A stretch of DNA of 10,912 nucleotides from Nitriliruptorales bacterium. GTDB lineage: Bacteria; Actinomycetota; Nitriliruptoria; Euzebyales; Egibacteraceae. This document shows positions 8,580 to 10,912 of this stretch, piece after piece. Under the pieces are notes generated by a model that searched no databases, was not told the DNA's origin, and worked only from the letters and a program-made list of their open reading frames with translations. A program made the position numbers and the translations under genes. Numbering within the stretch: position 1 is the stretch's first letter; every line of letters starts with the position of its first letter. The stretch lies in the NCBI GenBank assembly GCA_007126835.1, contig SLAO01000075.1, positions 1-10,912 on the forward strand, written 5' to 3'.

Positions 8580-9696
8580 GGCGTTGGTGGGTCCGTTGTA
8601 TGCCCGCGACGACGCGCGCGAGCCGCTCGAGCGCGGCCAGGCTGTGTCCCTCGACGAAGTCGTCAACGTGCGGTAGCGCGGCGGCCATCCCGCCCGCCAG
8701 CGGAGCGTAGCCGGGCCGGGCCTTGCGCGGGTTGGCCCACACCACCTTGTGCGCCAAGCGACCCAGCCGGGCCATCTGCTGTCCCAGCAAGGCGGGGTCG
8801 TCGCGCTCCCAGCCGTCCGACAAGATGACAACCACCGCGCCCCGCGCCATCCCCCGCTGCCCCCACACGTCGAGGAACTCCTTGAGCCGCTCCCCCAGCC
8901 GTGTGCCGCCGGACCAGTCGGGCACCGCGGCGCCCGTTGCCGCCAGCGCTTCGTTGGGATCGCGCCGTGTCAGCTCGCGCGTCACCCTCGTCAGCCGCGT
9001 GCCGATCGTGAAGACCTCGACGCGCGCGGCACGTCGCCGCGCTGCCGCGTGCGCAAAACGGACCAGGGACTCGGAGTAGCTGCTCATCGACCCGGACACG
9101 TCTGCGAGGATGACCACGCGACGGGGCCGCCGCCGCTGTCGGTGGTACCGCAGCACCACTGGCTCGCCGCCGTGGCGCAGCAGCTGGCGGACCGTGGCTG
9201 CCTGGTCGACCCTCCCCCGGCGCGCGGGTTCCCGCCGTCGTGTGCGGCGGTGCTCGGCTGGCATGTCGAGCAGGGCGACCAGGCGGGCGACCTCGGCTCG
9301 CCCTGCCGCGTCGAGGCGTCCCAGGTCCTGGTGGCGCAGCACCTCGGCGCGGCTGGCCTCGGCAACCGCGTCGACATCGTCGTCACCGCCGTCGTCGGCA
9401 CCTGGCGCGGCCGACGCGACCGTGCTCACCGGCGGCGGGGTCGCCGCCTGCCGTGGCGGCCGAGGCAGGGGCTCGCGGTCGAAGTAGGCCGCGAACGCAC
9501 GGTCGTAGCGCGCCAGGTCATCCGGGGACGCGCAGAAGGTCACCCGCCCGGCCCAGTAGACGTCCTCGCGTCGACGGGGATCCAGGGCATCGAGCGACTC
9601 GACGAACCGCTGCACGCGGTCCGTGCTGGCCGCCACCCCGGACGCGCGCAGCGTCCGGGCGAACCCGACGGCCGTGTCGAGCACATCGGCAGGCAT
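8572..9696 (-). CDS. coxE: CoxE-like VWA-domain protein
   Basis: 374-aa cytoplasmic protein that, with the MoxR-type ATPase CoxD, acts on the apo-CO dehydrogenase (or related hydroxylase) during maturation of its active site. Seen: a helical N-terminal region (1-80), an Ala/Pro/Asp-rich low-complexity linker (81-115), a basic stretch (148-165), then the VWA domain with the metal-ion site DVSGSMSSYS (199-208), Thr265 in GGTRLGERL and Asp294 in ILSDGWERDD. The complete MIDAS set suggests it binds Mg2+. Length is usual for CoxE (about 370-400). The ATG at 9696 is 5 bp after the coxD stop; the ribosome site (GGGGA, 8 bases away) is modest, so coupling to coxD is likely. Its end overlaps the ribosome site of the next gene. 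Confidence 0.95.
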   Translation of the reverse strand: MPADVLDTAVGFARTLRASGVAASTDRVQRFVESLDALDPRRREDVYWAGRVTFCASPDDLARYDRAFAAYFDREPLPRPPRQAATPPPVSTVASAAPGADDGGDDDVDAVAEASRAEVLRHQDLGRLDAAGRAEVARLVALLDMPAEHRRTRRREPARRGRVDQAATVRQLLRHGGEPVVLRYHRQRRRPRRVVILADVSGSMSSYSESLVRFAHAAARRRAARVEVFTIGTRLTRVTRELTRRDPNEALAATGAAVPDWSGGTRLGERLKEFLDVWGQRGMARGAVVVILSDGWERDDPALLGQQMARLGRLAHKVVWANPRKARPGYAPLAGGMAAALPHVDDFVEGHSLAALERLARVVAGIQRTHQRRR

Positions 9697-9701
9697 CGTC
9701 G

Positions 9702-10619
9702 CTATCCCCGGCCGCCGGCAGCCTCGCGCACCAACGCGGTGACGTCGCCGTAGGCGCGCTCCTGGTCCTCGCGGTACTTGAGCAGGCTGCCAAGCGTCGC
9801 GGTTGCCGTGTCGGGCTCGAGCTCGGTGGCGCCGAGCGCCACGAGCGCCTCGGTCCAGTCCAGCGTCTCGGCGACGCCGGGGGGCTTGTGCAGGTCGCGT
9901 TCGCGCAGGCCTTGGACCGTGGTGGTCACCTGCTCGACCAGGCGCTGCGCGGCCGCCGGCACGCGGGACCGCACGATGGCGACCTCACGGGCGAAGTCGG
10001 GATGATCCACCCAGTGGTAGTAGCAGCGGCGCTTGAGCGCGTCGTGCACCTCGCGGGTCCGGTTGGAGGTGACGACCACGACCGGTGGCGTGGCCGCTTT
10101 GACCGTGCCGAGCTCGGGGATTGACACGCTGAAGTCGCTGAGCACCTCGAGCAAGAACGCCTCGAACTCGTCATCGGCGCGATCGACCTCGTCGATCAGC
10201 AAAACGCTGGGCGACGTTTCGATCGCCTGCAGCAGCGGCCGCGCCAGGAGGAAGCGACGGTCGAAGAGCTCCGCCTCGAGCTGCTCGGGGTCGGTCACTC
10301 CCCCGGCCTCGGCGGCGCGCAGGTGCAGCAGCTGGCGGGGGAAGTCCCAGTCGTACAGCGCCTGGGAAGCGTCGATCCCCTCGTAGCACTGCAGGCGAAC
10401 CAGGGCGGCGTCGAGCAGCTCGGCGAGGGTGTGGGCGATCGACGTCTTGCCGACGCCCGCGTCGCCTTCTAAGAACAGCGGCCGGTGCAGGCGCAGTGCC
10501 AGGAAGCAGGCGGTCGCAAGCCCCGTGTCGGGGAGGTAGCCGAGACGCTCCAGCTGCGCGCTCAGGTCAGCCGGCGTCGCGACACCGTCGGGCAACAGCC
10601 CGCGGTCGTCGTGGTTCAT
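9702..10619 (-). CDS. coxD: CoxD-like MoxR-family AAA+ ATPase
   Basis: 305-aa AAA+ chaperone of the MoxR family. In the well-studied CO dehydrogenase system CoxD is needed to build the mature metal centre by partly unfolding the apo-enzyme. Seen: Walker A GDAGVGKT (52-59), Walker B VLLIDEVD (139-146), sensor-1 TSN (184-186), a likely arginine finger at KRRC (196-199), and the MoxR-type C-terminal lid with KPPGVAETLDW (245-255). MoxR ATPases normally pair with a VWA protein, which is the next gene (coxE), 5 bp away. The ATG at 10619 has no clear Shine-Dalgarno site; TACTGT ends 7 bases upstream, suggesting a leaderless start. Upstream are a 33-bp tandem repeat and the end of coxM. Confidence 0.95.
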   Translation of the reverse strand: MNHDDRGLLPDGVATPADLSAQLERLGYLPDTGLATACFLALRLHRPLFLEGDAGVGKTSIAHTLAELLDAALVRLQCYEGIDASQALYDWDFPRQLLHLRAAEAGGVTDPEQLEAELFDRRFLLARPLLQAIETSPSVLLIDEVDRADDEFEAFLLEVLSDFSVSIPELGTVKAATPPVVVVTSNRTREVHDALKRRCYYHWVDHPDFAREVAIVRSRVPAAAQRLVEQVTTTVQGLRERDLHKPPGVAETLDWTEALVALGATELEPDTATATLGSLLKYREDQERAYGDVTALVREAAGGRG

Positions 10620-10626
10620 GCAGCCG

Positions 10627-10632
10627 ACAGTA
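10627..10632 (-). promoter_or_regulatory. Possible -10 box for a leaderless coxD transcript
   Basis: On the minus strand TACTGT is followed by CGGCTGC (7 bases) and the coxD ATG, the same geometry as in front of uvrB and the acyltransferase. The coxD start lacks a Shine-Dalgarno site. No -35 consensus is visible, and readthrough from coxM is also possible. Confidence 0.4.
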
Positions 10633-10639
10633 CCGTCAC

Positions 10640-10717
10640 GGCGTCACCCGCACCGTGCGCCGGTAGCTCGCCGGCGTCACCCGCACCGTGCGCCGGTAGC
10701 TCGCCGGCGTCACCCGC
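10640..10717. repeat. 33-bp tandem repeat, 2.4 copies, each full copy with a stem-loop
   Basis: Two identical 33-bp units (10640-10672, 10673-10705) are followed by a 12-bp partial third (10706-10717) that enters the 3' end of coxM. Each full unit contributes a perfect hairpin: arms CGCCGG and CCGGCG around a 7-base loop TAGCTCG, at 10658-10676 and 10691-10709. The hairpin next to coxM begins directly after its stop codon. The period is a multiple of three, so the coxM stop TGA recurs in frame in every copy (10710-10712, 10677-10679, 10644-10646). It could damp transcription or protect the coxM mRNA end ahead of coxD; neither is proven. Confidence 0.9.
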
Positions 10718-10912
10718 CACCGGCGGCCGCGGTCACCGCCCGCGCGGTCAGCACCTGCGCCAGATGGCGCCGGTAGTCCTCCTCGGCGTTGAGGTCCGAC
10801 GGCGGGTTGGTGCCCTCGTCGGCCCGGCCCGCGGCGGCGCGGATCGCGCCGTCGTCGCGTCCGGAGCCCGCCAGGGCCGCCTCCGTGCCGGTCGCGCGCA
10901 CCGGCACCGAGC
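10710..10912 (-). CDS. coxM: CoxM, FAD-binding medium subunit of CO dehydrogenase-type hydroxylase, C-terminal end
   Basis: About 67 C-terminal codons of a gene that runs off the right edge. The protein is the flavin subunit of a molybdenum hydroxylase; it passes electrons from the iron-sulfur subunit to an acceptor through FAD. Seen: PVRATGTEAALAGSG, then PPSDLNAEEDYRRHLAQVLT and an ARAV ending, which match the end of the CoxM C-terminal domain closely. The stop TGA at 10710-10712 is followed by a tandem stem-loop repeat and coxD 90 bp downstream. The large (molybdenum) and small (iron-sulfur) subunits are not in the window. Because the domain is shared among CoxM-like subunits, the true substrate of the enzyme (CO or another compound) cannot be read here. 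Confidence 0.9.
   Translation of the reverse strand, partial: SVPVRATGTEAALAGSGRDDGAIRAAAGRADEGTNPPSDLNAEEDYRRHLAQVLTARAVTAAAGGG

Noticed and set aside
8253..8831. 192-codon version of the small XdhC gene
   Set aside because: The extra upstream part overlaps coxE out of frame and has no XdhC similarity; the ATG at 8567 has a perfect Shine-Dalgarno site.
10640..10717. CRISPR array
   Set aside because: The two 33-bp units are directly adjacent with no spacers, so it is a simple tandem repeat.

Overview
The window is very GC-rich (roughly 70% by eye), has G/C-ending codons, and mixes strong Shine-Dalgarno starts with starts that carry a TANNNT box 6-7 bases upstream. Together with the gene content this points to a high-GC actinobacterium (Actinomycetota). 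I cannot name the genus; a deep-branching lineage such as Nitriliruptoria is only a guess.

Left part (1-4631), excision repair: the 5' end of uvrA runs off the left edge on the minus strand. A 426-bp divergent promoter region with a nested palindrome follows, then a plus-strand pair (metallo-beta-lactamase-fold hydrolase and membrane-anchored YceI-like protein). That pair converges on a complete minus-strand uvrB. UvrA and UvrB are two subunits of the UvrABC damage-recognition and incision machinery.

Middle (4632-6105): a short divergent region carries leaderless-type promoter boxes for uvrB on one side and for a PlsC-like acyltransferase on the other. The acyltransferase has an extended, membrane-spanning C-terminus.

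Right part (6114-10912), molybdenum hydroxylase accessory operon on the minus strand, read right to left: 3' end of coxM (FAD subunit of a CO dehydrogenase-type enzyme), a 33-bp tandem repeat of stem-loops, coxD (MoxR-type AAA+ ATPase), coxE (VWA protein), a 104-aa XdhC/CoxI-domain protein, a 268-aa XdhC-type protein, and one long frame joining a MocA-like cytidylyltransferase to CoxG. From coxD onward the genes are 4-5 bp apart or overlap by 4 bp, so they look like one translationally coupled unit. It would make, modify and insert the molybdenum cofactor (MocA, XdhC, CoxD/E) and attach the enzyme to the membrane (CoxG). The catalytic subunits should lie beyond the right edge.

The most notable points are the in-frame MocA-CoxG fusion with a strong internal Shine-Dalgarno site and ATG, the duplicated stem-loop just after the coxM stop, the XdhC function divided over two proteins with the conserved cysteines only in the small one, and the three-copy GGTYGCAAT palindrome upstream of uvrA. 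No RNA genes, CRISPR arrays or insertion sequences were seen.
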